The notes below the pieces were generated by a model. It searched no databases and was not told where the DNA came from. It saw only the letters and a list, made by a program, of their open reading frames with translations. From assembly GCA_964440115.1 (NCBI GenBank), contig CAYTPV010000008.1, forward strand, positions 62,001-126,000: 64,000 bases of DNA, given 5' to 3'. The position numbers and the translations under genes were made by a program. Origin of the DNA: JAEWWD01 sp964440115 (GTDB lineage Bacteria; Bacillota; Clostridia; Christensenellales; CAG-138). Shown piece by piece: positions 34,001-41,974 of this stretch; the first letter of the stretch is position 1, and each line of letters opens with the position of its first letter.

Positions 34001-34582
34001 GGTGATATTGCCGCCGCCGGAACCGTCTTTGCCGTCGCCGATGCCCGCGCCGTCATTACTTCCGGTTGCATTGATTGTTCCGTTCCAAATGGTAATATCA
34101 CCGGCGGAGCGCCCATTGCCGCCGCCGATACCTGCGCCATCGTAACCGCCCGTGACATTGAGCGTGCCGGTGCTTGCCTCCGTAATGACCAGCTTATTAC
34201 CGGATGCTACCTCGATGCCCCCATAATTGGTTTTGCTCAGCAGCGTATTGTTGCCCAGCACCGTGAGGGTCAGCGACGTGCCAGTAAAGAGATGCATAGC
34301 GCCGCCGGCGTTTGTTGCGTCAATCGCAGCGTCCTGCAGCGTTAGGTTTGCAGCTACATTTGTATAGATAGCAATGCCCATTGTTTTGGTGCTGCCGGAT
34401 AGTGTCATCGGCGTGCCGGAGCGTATTATCAACTTGCTGCCTTGTTCATAAGTGTAATCCACGCCCAGTTCGCCGCCCGTTATGGTGAGGCCTTCATATG
34501 TGCCGTTTGCCTGCGCCGTTGCGGGTGCAATCACCAGCATCAGTGCCGCAAACAACAGCATGACGAATAATTTATTTTTCAT
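31070..34582 (-). CDS. Large secreted repeat protein (LRR-like InlB/Flg_new repeats, SH3b)
   Basis: A 1170-residue protein. Signal peptide 1-26 (LFVMLLFAALMLVIAPATAQA). Residues about 50-330 are a parallel beta-helix-like region with GAGIGGG...G(K/D)ITI(Y/S)GGT(V/I) turns. Then there are about eight Listeria-Bacteroides repeats of roughly 70 residues (YTVSYDPNGG, HTYD, ALTANGFTKTGYTFAGWA, VTLYAKW; about 395-950). Three SH3b domains close the protein (VNVRSGPGT...GYISASYF; about 965-1170). There is no sorting signal or transmembrane anchor; SH3b domains would bind cell wall. An adhesin or surface-structure role is likely. It is divergent from a TetR gene. Confidence 0.88.
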   Translation of the reverse strand: MKNKLFVMLLFAALMLVIAPATAQANGTYEGLTITGGELGVDYTYEQGSKLIIRSGTPMTLSGSTKTMGIAIYTNVAANLTLQDAAIDATNAGGAMHLFTGTSLTLTVLGNNTLLSKTNYGGIEVASGNKLVITEASTGTLNVTGGYDGAGIGGGNGRSAGDITIWNGTINATGSNDGAGIGDGKDGSGGGNITIYGGTIKARSVDGAGIGGGQGSSGGKIIIYDGVVEAKSTGWGAGIGSGWFNRGDITIDIKGGTVKAIAEEGGAGIGGGSGQDAGKITISGGTVEAVSNYGGAGIGGGVYYGNGGTVRITGGVVFANSLRGPKDIGSGAPDEDEVLSDGTLEISGSAALFLKHDTCPPPTTSTHTHINVSGHTANASVYGYPVAWSGNFGAYLFLYPLSYDLGGGAASPANPPYYGPQCSSFTLVNPTKTGYTFTGWTGTEIAEPSFSVNISPSFTGARDYTANWRPNTYTVNYHANGGTGSTASGSHTYDEANVLTANGFTRIGYTFAGWATSASGAVKYNDGQSVQNVTAVDGATVTLYANWTPNTYTVSYDANGGEGSTGLSSHTYDTAKALTANDYTKTGYTFAGWANSAEGAIAYSNGQSVLNLTSENGGSVTLFAKWTPNNYTVSYDPNGGVGSTASGSHTYDAAQTLTLNGFTRTGYTFAGWATSAQGTVAYTDGQSVSNLTEVAGGTVTLYAKWVPHTYTVSYDPNGGTGSTEPSSHTYDEPKALTANGFTKTGYTFAGWANSEEGAVAYGDGQSVSNLTSENGGTETLFAKWTPNTYTISYDSNGGAGSTASSGHTYDAAQTLTVNGFTRTGYTFSGWALSAQGSAVYTDGQNVSNFTDVPGETVTLYAKWMPHTYTVSYDPNGGMGTTAASWHTYDVEQALTPNGFRRNDYSFSGWALSAKGEIVYRNNQLVSNLTPEDGGSVTLFAVWNRSTKPTNRGTVVNCATGVDVHSGPGTNYPAIGFARKGAMYLISGQTGLWYKINFGGKVGYISVSYMASSLTTPPQPAVPDKEYGHGLVVNCNSSVNVRSGPGTQYAAIGAAPKGATYKVTGQYGSWYIIAFGDKTGYISAGYFSVISSSADAPVSPTLGYSELGTIINCNNSVNVRSGPGTNYSIIGSAPRGASYKTNGTTGAWYKIEFNGKTAYISASYFRRVSYE

Positions 34583-34702
34583 TGTACCTGCCTTTCTGTA
34601 TTTCTGTGTTTTCTTTGCCTGTGCGGCATGCTTTGATGAAGCCTATATTTGTATGCATAACCACCCTCGGTATAATCCTGCCCGATATGCGGTTGGCATC
34701 TA

Positions 34703-34778
34703 TTGTAAAAAAAATCATGCAATACTATAATGAGAATAGATGAATAACAATTAGCGACTACAGTCAACGACTATAGTC
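34703..34778 (+). promoter_or_regulatory. TetR promoter with tandem operators
   Basis: TTGTAA (34703-34708), 17-nt spacer, TATAAT (34726-34731). Downstream of the start site lie GACTACAGTC (34756-34765) and the perfect palindrome GACTATAGTC (34769-34778), repeated with a 13-bp period. They are placed to block transcription of the TetR gene and overlap the promoter region of the divergent surface protein. Confidence 0.7.
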
Positions 34779-34818
34779 ATTATATATCATGCTTGTATTT
34801 GAATCAAGGAGCATGTCT

Positions 34819-35439
34819 ATGCATAAGGAAGACAGCCGAACCCGAAAAGAAAAGGCATTGGAAACAAAAGATCACCTGTATGCCACCGCAGAAGCGCTGT
34901 TTACAAAGTATGGTTACGACGATGTGAGTGTTGATAGAATTGTTGAAGAAGCCGGCCTCTCCAAAGGCTCTTTTTATGTACATTTTGAATCGAAGGACAA
35001 CCTGGTCAATACCTTGATTTCAGATTACGTAATGGGTGTGGATATGGACTACCGGAAGTATATTGATTCCTTTTCCGAAGATACTCCGGCACCGGAAATT
35101 CTCTTGTGTCTCATTCACAGAATAGCAGAAGTCATCGTTGATACCATCGGGATCGAGAGGATGAAAATACTCTACAGAACACAGTTGACGAATATGTCGC
35201 ATGCGGGAATTTCCGCAAACAACGATCGGATGCTTTATAATACGATCTCAGACGTGCTTTCCAAAGGGTTACTAAGAAAAGAATTCGTTACTGATCTGCC
35301 GTTGGAAGAGCTGACTAATTACCTGGTACTTAGCATGCGCGGGCTGACCTATGAATGGTGCATTCGTTATCCGGATTTTGATTTGAAAGCACAATCGCAG
35401 GCATATTTTAGAACAACATTAAAGGGAATTATGGGATAA
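34819..35439 (+). CDS. TetR/AcrR family regulator
   Basis: A 206-residue repressor. The N-terminal HTH has ATAEALFTKYGYDDVSVDRIVEEAGLSKGSFYVHFESKDNLV in the family pattern; the ligand domain is all-helical. The ATG at 34819 is 7 nt after AAGGAG; two upstream starts lie too close to or before that site. It probably regulates itself and the divergent surface protein through the GACTAYAGTC sites. Confidence 0.92.
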   Translation: MHKEDSRTRKEKALETKDHLYATAEALFTKYGYDDVSVDRIVEEAGLSKGSFYVHFESKDNLVNTLISDYVMGVDMDYRKYIDSFSEDTPAPEILLCLIHRIAEVIVDTIGIERMKILYRTQLTNMSHAGISANNDRMLYNTISDVLSKGLLRKEFVTDLPLEELTNYLVLSMRGLTYEWCIRYPDFDLKAQSQAYFRTTLKGIMG

Positions 35440-35700
35440 TAATTTGCATCTGATGGTGTAACCTTCAAAAAGATCTCCGGCGCTGAAGCTGCATCTGTAC
35501 TGCATACACATCAATGCTGCTTCGCGCGCACATTTTGAGCAATGTTCTCATAGAAAATCCCAGCCAATTGCAGTATTTGCTAAATTCATTTGACATACGT
35601 CCGATATTATAGTTACAGAGTTTTGCATTATAAGGAAATTAGAGCACCGATTTACGTCATCTAAGATAGCAGGCACAGATTTACATGGAGCAACCGCATC
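35440..35700. other. Intergenic region before the GGDEF gene
   Basis: No gene or strong structure. TTGACA at about 35590 without a convincing -10 at standard spacing is the only promoter-like element seen. Confidence 0.3.
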
Positions 35701-37323
35701 ATGAAGGGAGGAACGTCACACTTGGACAATGTCGATATGGTTTATGTGCTGCTGGTTCTTTCCACATTGGTTGTGTTCTACTTTTTATTCCTGGTAGTAA
35801 AGAGAAAGCATAAGAAGCAAATCCATTATGCTGTTTCAGGTATCACCATAAGCCTTTTGATATGGAATATTGCCGTTTTATTGTATAAGGTTTTTCACAA
35901 TGTCCCGTGGATATTGTCCGTCTGCGAACGGCTGTACTTTCTTGGCGCGATTTTGGTACCCGTTTGTGTATTATTTACAGGGATGATATATGCCCGAACC
36001 AAAATCAAATTTACGTGGAAGCATGCTTTGCTGCTGATCGTGCCTGTCATCAATATCGCGGCGCTGTTTACGAATGATATGCATCACTTGTTTTATACAA
36101 CGTTCAGCCTAATACCCTCCGAGCAGGATTTCGGTATATTTTTTACGATACATACGGTCTATTCCTATCTGTGCATCGGGGCAGGCCTATATTATCTCAT
36201 CGTGTTTTCCATTAAGAATTATGGGCTGTTTTCCAAGCAATCCATATTGATCGTGATAGGTATTGTGATTTCACTGATGACCGACGCCCTCAGCACGTTT
36301 AAAATACTGAATTGGTCGGCAGCAGTTGAGAATATCGCTTTTGCAATCACCATCATTTTCTTTATATTGGCCACGCTAAAGTTTGATTTTCTCAATGTAG
36401 TACCCATCGCTTTGCAAACAGTCGTCAATTTGCTTTCCGACAGTTATGCCGTGATCAATGAGGATTTTATCATCATTGATTACAACAAAGCTTTTGCAGC
36501 CGATTTTGCCGGTGCAGCCAGAAATATCGGCATTATGGAGCTGATCCAAAAAAATGATATCGAGTCAGATGTGGATAAATTCGCGAGTATACTCAACCAG
36601 GCAGTTCGTGAGCAGAAAAAGATTAATTTCGAAATGAACAGATTCCTGAATGACAGCATCTTTTATTATTCGGTAGAAGTCACGCCGATTTATATCAACG
36701 GCGATCATATGGGAACCATCATCATAAAAAAAGATATCACGGAGTACAAAAACAGTTTAATCAAAGTGATACAGCTCAACGAAAGGCTGCAAAGTTTGGC
36801 AACCCGGGACTGGCTGACGCAGGCTTATAACCGATATTTCTTTGATGAAAGACTGCAGCAGGAAATTGACCGTTTGAACAGGCTGCAGAGCTATGGCCGG
36901 GAACCGTGCAGAGGAACGAATAACTTTGGTCTCATTATGTTTGATATAGACTATTTTAAAATATACAACGATAACAACGGGCATGTGATAGGCGATAATC
37001 TTCTAAAGTCAATCGTCGAAGTCGTAAAAGAAGCGCTGTATCCGACAGATATATTGTGCAGATACGGCGGGGAAGAGTTCACCGTTATCTGCTCGCAGAC
37101 TTCGGAGGAAGGCGTGAAAATCGTCGCGGAGAAAATCAGAAAAGCCGTCGAACAATATGATTTCCCGTTTCAGGATAAACAGCCAAACGGCAGCCTGACG
37201 ATCAGCGTTGGCGCCGTATACTGCTCAGAACCAAATCTAAAAAAAGACGACCTGATGAAAAGAGCTGACAATAACCTGTATTTGGCGAAAAGCGCCGGAA
37301 AAAATATGGTCGTTTGTTCTTAA
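35701..37323 (+). CDS. Membrane-bound diguanylate cyclase (7TM-PAS-GGDEF)
   Basis: A 540-residue protein. About seven to eight N-terminal membrane helices (7-230) resemble the sensor of 7TM histidine kinases. A PAS-like segment follows (SDSYAVINEDFIIIDYNKAF, about 240-350), then a GGDEF domain (370-540) with RYGGEEF (active site near 456-460) and DWLTQAYNR. The Arg of the RxxD inhibitory site is absent (YPTD). It should make cyclic di-GMP in response to an unknown signal. The ATG at 35701 has GGAG 10 nt upstream; a TTG at 35722 behind GGGAGG is an alternative. It ends 4 nt into the end of the convergent GGDEF gene. Confidence 0.9.
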   Translation: MKGGTSHLDNVDMVYVLLVLSTLVVFYFLFLVVKRKHKKQIHYAVSGITISLLIWNIAVLLYKVFHNVPWILSVCERLYFLGAILVPVCVLFTGMIYARTKIKFTWKHALLLIVPVINIAALFTNDMHHLFYTTFSLIPSEQDFGIFFTIHTVYSYLCIGAGLYYLIVFSIKNYGLFSKQSILIVIGIVISLMTDALSTFKILNWSAAVENIAFAITIIFFILATLKFDFLNVVPIALQTVVNLLSDSYAVINEDFIIIDYNKAFAADFAGAARNIGIMELIQKNDIESDVDKFASILNQAVREQKKINFEMNRFLNDSIFYYSVEVTPIYINGDHMGTIIIKKDITEYKNSLIKVIQLNERLQSLATRDWLTQAYNRYFFDERLQQEIDRLNRLQSYGREPCRGTNNFGLIMFDIDYFKIYNDNNGHVIGDNLLKSIVEVVKEALYPTDILCRYGGEEFTVICSQTSEEGVKIVAEKIRKAVEQYDFPFQDKQPNGSLTISVGAVYCSEPNLKKDDLMKRADNNLYLAKSAGKNMVVCS

Positions 37324-38441
37324 AACCCGCGCTGTGCATTCTTATTCTGATACATATTCTGATCAACCACCTTCAAAAAAGACATAGCCGTATTTCCCAT
37401 GGATGGATCATATGGCGCATATCCCATACTGAACTGTAGCTGATACAGCGTTTTGCTTGTTTTATGAAATAACAACGCCTGCCGGGTAATTTCCCGCATT
37501 TTACTCTGCGCATAATCGGTATCTGCACGCTTAAGCACAATACAAAACTCATCCCCGCCATAGCGTGCAATCAAATCGCCGCGGGAAACTGCCTTGCGCA
37601 GTATTTTAACAGCGTCAATGAGCGCCATGTCGCCGCAATAATGTCCGAACGAGTCATTGATTTGTTTGAAACTATCGATATCCAGAAGTATTGCAGAAAA
37701 TGGCTGCGAATTGTTGATTTTGTGCTGGATATAGAAATCGAGCGCCTGCCGGTTGAACGCGCCCGTCAGATAATCCTTATCTATATTGCGATATTGAATA
37801 TTGATGTATACGATAAAAGCGGCAAATGTAATGCCCATGAGAGCAAACGGCAAACCGTAGATTAAAGACTGCAGCCCCCACCCAATCATCGGAAACACAA
37901 TGAAATACGCCAGCGATTTGTAATAAGGCGCTTCAATTTTATCCTTATTTCTGATGATGAATGCTTCCACGATGACCATCATGATAAAAAATATCGACAT
38001 GGGGAGCAGGAACAGCGGGCCCCGATGATACACCCTGTTCTCATCAAAATAGAAAAATTGACCGTTAAAAGTTGTTGAGATCGCCATGCACGCACAAATT
38101 ACGACCAGCAGCCAGAGTGCCCTGTTGATTTGTCGGCAGACAACAGTATTGGGCGTATTCATTTGTTCACAGATATAATTGAAATAGAGCGGCACCAATA
38201 CGGCGTTGAGTATGATTTCAAAATAATTCCCCGCAACTGTAATAGGAAAAAGCCAATCCGGACTATTCTGAAAGCTGCTCAGAAGGTTCGCGACAAACGA
38301 AAACAGCAATACCAAGAGCATTTTCTGAAAGTATCGTTCCTGCCCGGAGCGGACATTTTGCCGCCGGTTATTTGAAAAGGCTATAAACAGTATCTGCAAA
38401 ACGCAATACAGCCAGATACATAAGTAATAAACAGAAAGCAT
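37320..38441 (-). CDS. Membrane-bound diguanylate cyclase
   Basis: A 373-residue protein with about six N-terminal membrane helices (3-21, 40-57, 70-90, 108-124, 143-165, 178-212) and a GGDEF domain with DYLTGAFNR and ARYGGDEF (295-299). The RxxD inhibitory site is lost (SRGD). It is arranged tail to tail with the other GGDEF gene; their stop codons overlap. No EAL or HD-GYP phosphodiesterase or c-di-GMP riboswitch is visible in the window. Confidence 0.9.
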   Translation of the reverse strand: MLSVYYLCIWLYCVLQILFIAFSNNRRQNVRSGQERYFQKMLLVLLFSFVANLLSSFQNSPDWLFPITVAGNYFEIILNAVLVPLYFNYICEQMNTPNTVVCRQINRALWLLVVICACMAISTTFNGQFFYFDENRVYHRGPLFLLPMSIFFIMMVIVEAFIIRNKDKIEAPYYKSLAYFIVFPMIGWGLQSLIYGLPFALMGITFAAFIVYINIQYRNIDKDYLTGAFNRQALDFYIQHKINNSQPFSAILLDIDSFKQINDSFGHYCGDMALIDAVKILRKAVSRGDLIARYGGDEFCIVLKRADTDYAQSKMREITRQALLFHKTSKTLYQLQFSMGYAPYDPSMGNTAMSFLKVVDQNMYQNKNAQRGF

Positions 38442-38704
38442 ATATGTCCTTTACGGTACGGTCGAAAAAATCATTCGCCTGCCAATTACCATATAACATA
38501 TCATAATATCAAAAAATCGATCAAGTCAAGACTTACCAGTATACCCCATTTGTACCGACAACGCGGCTTGCAACAGACTCGTATGTATGATATAAAACAG
38601 GTGGGATAAAGAGATATCATTCCCTCCGCCTGCGGCGATCAATATCCGGACAAGCTCGCTGTATCGGATACCAAACGAACCATATGGAAGCAATCTTTCA
38701 GGCA

Positions 38705-38738
38705 CCCCGAAAGCCTTTGAGCCGCTTTCGGGGTTCTT
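38705..38738 (+). terminator. Hairpin upstream of the DUF89 gene
   Basis: CCCCGAAAGC and GCTTTCGGGG (38705-38714, 38724-38733) followed by TTCTT. It lies between the promoter region and the DUF89 start, so it may attenuate that gene. The preceding region (38442-38704) shows no gene. Confidence 0.5.
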
Positions 38739-38776
38739 CGCAGACAGCGGTTGATTTACAATATGGAGGTAGCGAG

Positions 38777-39649
38777 ATGTCTTCCTATGTGGATTGTATT
38801 CCATGTATCGTCAATAAAACGGAAAAGCTGGCGGAGAAATACGCCGCGAACAAGCAGCAGAAGCTTTGTGTCATGCAGCAGATCCTCAGGGAGATTTCCG
38901 AGTGTTCGTTTGAGAAAAGCGCGCCGTATGTGGACGCGAAAGCCATGCGCGTAATTAAGCGGGAATGCGCCATAGACGACCCGTATCTTGAGGAAAAGCG
39001 GTATTACACCCAAGCGCTTCTTGCTTTGGAACATGAGATGGAAGGTTTGCTGGATACTTCAACCGACCGGTTTCTGGACGCCATGAAAATCGCGCTCGCG
39101 GGCAATATCATCGATTTCAGCGGGCTTCCTTGTGTAGAGTTCGGGCTTGTGAAAAGGATTATCGACGACGCGCGCAATCAGCAATTAAACCCGGATACGG
39201 TGCGCAGCCTGCGCCGCGACCTTAAACGCGGCGGCAAGCTGCTGTACCTAGGGGATAACGCAGGGGAAATCGTGCTGGATAAGATTTTTATCAAAGAAAT
39301 TCGACGCGAATATCCGGATGTAGCTGTCACATTCGCGACAAGAGGCGCGCCCATATACAACGACGTCACCCAAGAAGACGCGTATTTGGCAGGTATGGAC
39401 AAGGCTGCCTCCATCATCGGCAACGGCTCGGATATCCCCGGCACGGATCTCAATGAGGTGTCCCGTGCGTTTCATCAAGCGTTCACAGACGCGGATATCA
39501 TCATCTCCAAGGGGCAGGGCAACTTTGAAACGCTGCTGGGCTGCGGGTACAATGTGTATTACCTGTTCCTTTGCAAATGCAATGTGTTTATCAATAAACT
39601 GGGCGCGAAACAGTTCGACAGTATATTCGTGAACGACAGGGCGATATAA
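38777..39649 (+). CDS. DUF89/ARMT1-like metal-dependent phosphatase family protein
   Basis: A 290-residue protein of the DUF89 family. The N-terminus SSYVDCIPCIVNKTEKLAEK has the Cys-x-x-Cys of the prokaryotic subgroup. The conserved LLYLGDNAGEIVLDKIF and the later DADIIISKGQGNFE carry the Asp/Asn/Lys residues that bind metal and phosphate. Family members hydrolyse damaged phosphometabolites such as sugar phosphates; the substrate here is unknown. The ATG at 38777 is 7 nt after GGAGG. Confidence 0.88.
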   Translation: MSSYVDCIPCIVNKTEKLAEKYAANKQQKLCVMQQILREISECSFEKSAPYVDAKAMRVIKRECAIDDPYLEEKRYYTQALLALEHEMEGLLDTSTDRFLDAMKIALAGNIIDFSGLPCVEFGLVKRIIDDARNQQLNPDTVRSLRRDLKRGGKLLYLGDNAGEIVLDKIFIKEIRREYPDVAVTFATRGAPIYNDVTQEDAYLAGMDKAASIIGNGSDIPGTDLNEVSRAFHQAFTDADIIISKGQGNFETLLGCGYNVYYLFLCKCNVFINKLGAKQFDSIFVNDRAI

Positions 39650-39696
39650 GCGCGCGGCTTATAGCGCCAACCGCACAACACAGAAAGGAACACCGT

Positions 39697-41259
39697 ATGG
39701 ACATACTTCAATTGCTGTGTGCAGCCATCCTCGTGCTGGTCATCGCAGACATCGTTCTGACAATTATAAGATCCAAGCCTATCGATACCGATAAACTCAA
39801 ACGGGAACTGCTCAACGAAATGGCCGCGCAGCAATCTGCGCTTTCGGCGCAGACAAGGAACGACATCGTGAACGAGATACGCTCTTCACGCTTTGAACTC
39901 AACGCCACCGTTCAGTCGACGATGAAAACCTATGCGGACGCCATCGCCACATTCCAGAGCCAGATTGCCTCGCGGCAGGATGTGCGGCTCAAGGAGCTGA
40001 CGGACAGCGTATCCCACAACCAGAACCTCATGAAGGCCGAGATTGCGGAAAAGCTGACGGCGCTTGCGCAGAACCAGACGGAAAACACCGTGGCTTTGCA
40101 GCAAAGCGTGCGGGAAACCACCGCCATGCTATCGGGCGCACAGGAAAAACAGTTTGAAATGCAGGATAAGCGGCTGCACGAGATATCCAAGCTGCTCACG
40201 GAAGCCCAGACGCAGCTGCAGTCTACGGTTTCGGACCGATTAAAAGCCGTCAACGAACAGTTTACCGCCTTTACGCTGCAAAGCAAGGACTCCATGGACG
40301 GCATCCGCACGACGGTGCAGGGAAGGCTTGAAGCCATGCAGCAGGATAATGCCCAGCAGCTCGAAAAAATGCGGCTGACCGTCGACGAAAAACTGCAGAA
40401 AACGTTGGACGACCGGATTACGCAATCCTTCAAGCTGGTCAACGACCGGTTGCAGGAGGTGTATACGGGCTTAGGTGAAATGAAGGCGCTTGCAAACGGC
40501 GTGGGCGATTTAAAAAAGGTGCTCTCCAATGTAAAAACGCGGGGTATCTTAGGCGAATACCAGCTTGGTGCTCTCATAGAAGAGCTGTTATCCAAGGAGC
40601 AGTATGAAGAAAACGTGGTGACAAAGCGCGGCACCGCAAACCGCGTGGAGTATGCCATCAAGCTGCCGGGGGACGGCGACCGCTGCGTGTATCTGCCCGT
40701 GGACGCAAAGTTCCCCGGCGATACCTATGCACAGCTTGTAGATGCTTACGAAACGGGGGATGTCGGTGCAATCGCGGCGGCACAGGCAATGCTGGATACG
40801 CGAATCAAGAACAGCGCCAAGGATATCCACGACAAATACATCGATACGCCCTATACCACCGATTTTGCGATTATGTTCCTGCCCTTTGAAGGGCTGTATG
40901 CCGAAGTGGTTCGACGGGGACTCGTGGATGTGCTGCAGAGGCAGTACAAAGTCAATATCGCGGGCCCGACCACATTTGCGGCACTTTTAAACAGCCTGCA
41001 GATGGGATTCCGGACGCTCGCGATACAGAAACGGTCGAGCGAAGTGTGGAGCGTGCTGGGCGCAGTCAAAACGGAATTTGCAACCTTCACCGAGGTATTG
41101 GAAGCCGCGCAAAAACGCATTGAGCAGACGGGCATTGAGCTTGATAAGCTGGTGGGCGTGCGCACAAGGAAAATCAACAGCAAGCTCAGGGAAGTTTCCG
41201 CTCTCCCTGTTGCGGATATCAAAGAGCTGCTGGATGAAACGCCGGAAACGGAGGAATGA
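39697..41259 (+). CDS. rmuC: RmuC family DNA recombination protein
   Basis: A 520-residue protein. An N-terminal membrane helix (residues 3-25) is followed by a long coiled coil (about 30-245). The RmuC nuclease-like domain (about 270-480) has LSNVKTRGILGEYQLGALIEELL, VDAKFPGDTY and DFAIMFLPFEGLYAEV. RmuC limits inversion at short repeats in E. coli, which is notable in a repeat-rich chromosome. It lies 47 nt after the DUF89 gene and is preceded by AAAGGA. Confidence 0.93.
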   Translation: MDILQLLCAAILVLVIADIVLTIIRSKPIDTDKLKRELLNEMAAQQSALSAQTRNDIVNEIRSSRFELNATVQSTMKTYADAIATFQSQIASRQDVRLKELTDSVSHNQNLMKAEIAEKLTALAQNQTENTVALQQSVRETTAMLSGAQEKQFEMQDKRLHEISKLLTEAQTQLQSTVSDRLKAVNEQFTAFTLQSKDSMDGIRTTVQGRLEAMQQDNAQQLEKMRLTVDEKLQKTLDDRITQSFKLVNDRLQEVYTGLGEMKALANGVGDLKKVLSNVKTRGILGEYQLGALIEELLSKEQYEENVVTKRGTANRVEYAIKLPGDGDRCVYLPVDAKFPGDTYAQLVDAYETGDVGAIAAAQAMLDTRIKNSAKDIHDKYIDTPYTTDFAIMFLPFEGLYAEVVRRGLVDVLQRQYKVNIAGPTTFAALLNSLQMGFRTLAIQKRSSEVWSVLGAVKTEFATFTEVLEAAQKRIEQTGIELDKLVGVRTRKINSKLREVSALPVADIKELLDETPETEE

Positions 41260-41412
41260 TTACCGGCGTACTGCCTATAGGAGGACCCTGCCCGCAGTCA
41301 CTCATTTTTGTAAGATTTTATGCGATTCTCAATCGTTATAAGGCGTAAGGGCGAGCTATGCAGAGCAATCCTGCGACCTTATCAATTCATTGTAAATAAC
41401 CCGCGATAAATG

Positions 41413-41442
41413 TTGACAAAGCGAGAGAAACTGCAATATACT
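41413..41442 (+). promoter_or_regulatory. Promoter of the magnesium transport operon
   Basis: TTGACA (41413-41418), 18-nt spacer, TATACT (41437-41442). Transcription would start about 41450, just before the riboswitch. Confidence 0.75.
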
Positions 41443-41449
41443 GCAAGTG

Positions 41450-41690
41450 ACAATGGAATATTGAGCGGTAGGTGAGGCTACCGCAGGGATATGGATTGCT
41501 GCCGCGGAGTAGTGGAGACACTATGAGAAGGTTAACAGACTTTGTCGAACTCAAGGCATAGTTTAATGCAATTACACTGCCCTGCGAAGCCAAAGCTTGT
41601 ACGTAAGCATACTCTACTTTTTGAGTGAGTGTGTTGTTGCGCATTCCCTACCGAATTTGTATGATTTGGCGGGGTTTATTTTTTACCCTG
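41450..41690 (+). promoter_or_regulatory. M-box (ykoK) magnesium riboswitch with terminator
   Basis: The M-box core is plain: GCGGTAGGTGAGGCTACCGC (41465-41484), then ATGGATTGCTGCCGC, GTTAACAGACTTTGTCG, ACTCAAGGCATAG and the 3' segment AAGCTTGTACG (about 41594-41604). The aptamer spans about 41450-41615. The expression platform ends in a terminator, CCCTACCGAAT/ATTTGGCGGGG (41646-41674) followed by TTTATTTTTT. With Mg2+ bound, transcription should stop before the transporter genes. The two following cistrons are Mg2+ genes, consistent with this. Confidence 0.92.
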
Positions 41691-41747
41691 AATACCTCCT
41701 GCGGGATTTTATATAGATATTTTCAAACAATAAAAGAGGTGAGAAAG

Positions 41748-41864
41748 ATGGAAGAGGGAAGTAGTATAGGCACAAATGCTGACGGGCGAAGTACCGGAGA
41801 AACAGCCGATTGCGGGAATACCGCATCTTCCCGTCTGTTTTTCTCATTGATTTATGATATTTGA
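41748..41864 (+). CDS. Possible 38-aa leader peptide within a second structured leader element
   Basis: AGGTGAG, 4 nt, then ATG (41748) opens a 38-codon frame (MEEGSSIGTNADGRSTGETA at its start). Its second half overlaps a structured element: TGCGG-GAATA-CCGCA (41811-41825) nested between GACGGG (41781-41786) and CCCGTC (41830-41835), followed by TGTTTTTCTC. Translation could therefore affect terminator formation, as for mgtL of Salmonella. Coding is uncertain. Confidence 0.4.
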   Translation: MEEGSSIGTNADGRSTGETADCGNTASSRLFFSLIYDI

Positions 41865-41974
41865 TCAATAGGCGCTTGTCCTAAAACATTGTGTCTTTGC
41901 TTCCTTTAGTTTATCCACAAGCAATTGTGGCAGCTTACGCAAAAGCAATAAACTAAGAGTTGGAGGTTAAGACA

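Noticed and set aside
41748..41850. Second leader structure considered as a yybP-ykoY, fluoride or NiCo riboswitch
   Set aside because: The invariant sequences of these classes are missing, so only a hairpin and ORF are claimed.
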